NCBI RefSeq assembly: GCF_000219535.2
Contig: NZ_CP007807.1
Span: 1 to 32,617 of the forward strand
Source: Brevibacillus laterosporus LMG 15441
Lineage (GTDB): Bacteria > Bacillota > Bacilli > Brevibacillales > Brevibacillaceae
Length of the DNA: 32,617 bases
Reading direction: 5' to 3'
Below, piece by piece: positions 32,593 through 32,617 of this stretch. The notes under the pieces are model-generated. The model made no database searches. It saw only the letters and a list, made by a program, of their open reading frames with translations, and was not told where the DNA came from. The translations under genes and the position numbers were made by a program. How positions within the stretch are numbered: the first letter of the stretch is position 1; every line of letters begins with the position of its first letter.

Positions 32593-32617
32593 TGTCTACT
32601 TGACAGGGGTAAGATCA
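32593..32617. repeat. Right inverted repeat of the IS
   Basis: Begins TGTCTACT and ends AAGATCA at the final base of the window. Confidence 0.8.

Larger units (their letters stand above)
31319..32617 (+). mobile_element. IS3-family insertion sequence (apparently complete, 1299 bp)
   Basis: Ends are imperfect inverted repeats of 25 bp: left at 31319-31343 (begins TGATATTATCCCC), right at 32593-32617 (ends GGGGTAAGATCA), about 19 of 25 positions matching when aligned without gaps. Two overlapping ORFs, OrfA and OrfB, show the IS3 arrangement with a probable -1 frameshift at AAAAAAG (31669-31675). The size fits the IS150 group. The right end is the last base of the window, so the target-site duplication cannot be seen. 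Both ORFs look intact, so the element may be active. Confidence 0.9.

Noticed and set aside
1-32617. CRISPR arrays, tRNA or rRNA genes, prophage structural genes
   Set aside because: No regularly spaced repeats, cloverleaf or rRNA-like sequence and no phage morphogenesis genes were seen; the XRE/CI-Cro-like layout at 9.0-9.9 kb alone does not make a prophage.

Overview
The window looks like a low-GC, spore-forming Gram-positive of the Brevibacillus/Paenibacillus type; Brevibacillus laterosporus would fit, but that is inference. The grounds are a Spo0E-family phosphatase, a YtaF-type sporulation membrane protein, a YoxD-type reductase, strong AGGAGG ribosome sites with frequent TTG and GTG starts, and an ECF sigma/anti-sigma pair with a DUF4179-like sensor domain.

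Layout. 1-4300: a Spo0E-like gene, decayed sequence, an XRE repressor (minus), ytaF, then an HxlR regulator followed by an unusual short-chain dehydrogenase. 4300-8650 (minus): a PLP decarboxylase, a class I aminotransferase and an EamA exporter, followed by three tightly packed small ORFs. 9050-13115: an accessory regulatory island. It holds a nonsense-mutated second copy of the XRE repressor, a small XRE gene, and two tandem HTH+TPR (RRNPP-type) receptor genes. Each receptor is followed at once by a very short gene for an exported pro-peptide (11195-11329 and 12946-13065).

13138-22070: O-methyltransferase (minus), ECF sigma and anti-sigma, KtrB-type potassium transporter and YoxD (minus), another SDR, and a LysR regulator with an MFS exporter. 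22115-29150: a NarL-type two-component system (minus), divergent from a MarR-RND pump-membrane fusion lipoprotein operon. The two-component operon is bracketed by a 21-bp direct repeat that contains an inverted repeat. 29160-32617: gene remnants, a small DUF4083-like membrane protein, a His-rich small protein, a thioredoxin-like [2Fe-2S] ferredoxin, and an apparently complete IS3-family element ending on the last base.

How it works together. The most interesting unit is the island at 9.0-13.1 kb. Boxes of the type TAACG/CGTTA sit before both XRE copies, inside the spacer of a near-consensus sigma-A promoter reading into the small XRE gene, and just before the first receptor gene. The local repressor carries an in-frame stop, so the intact paralogue at 1.2 kb may control the quorum-sensing-like cassettes in trans. 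Family assignments come from reading motifs; no database search was run.
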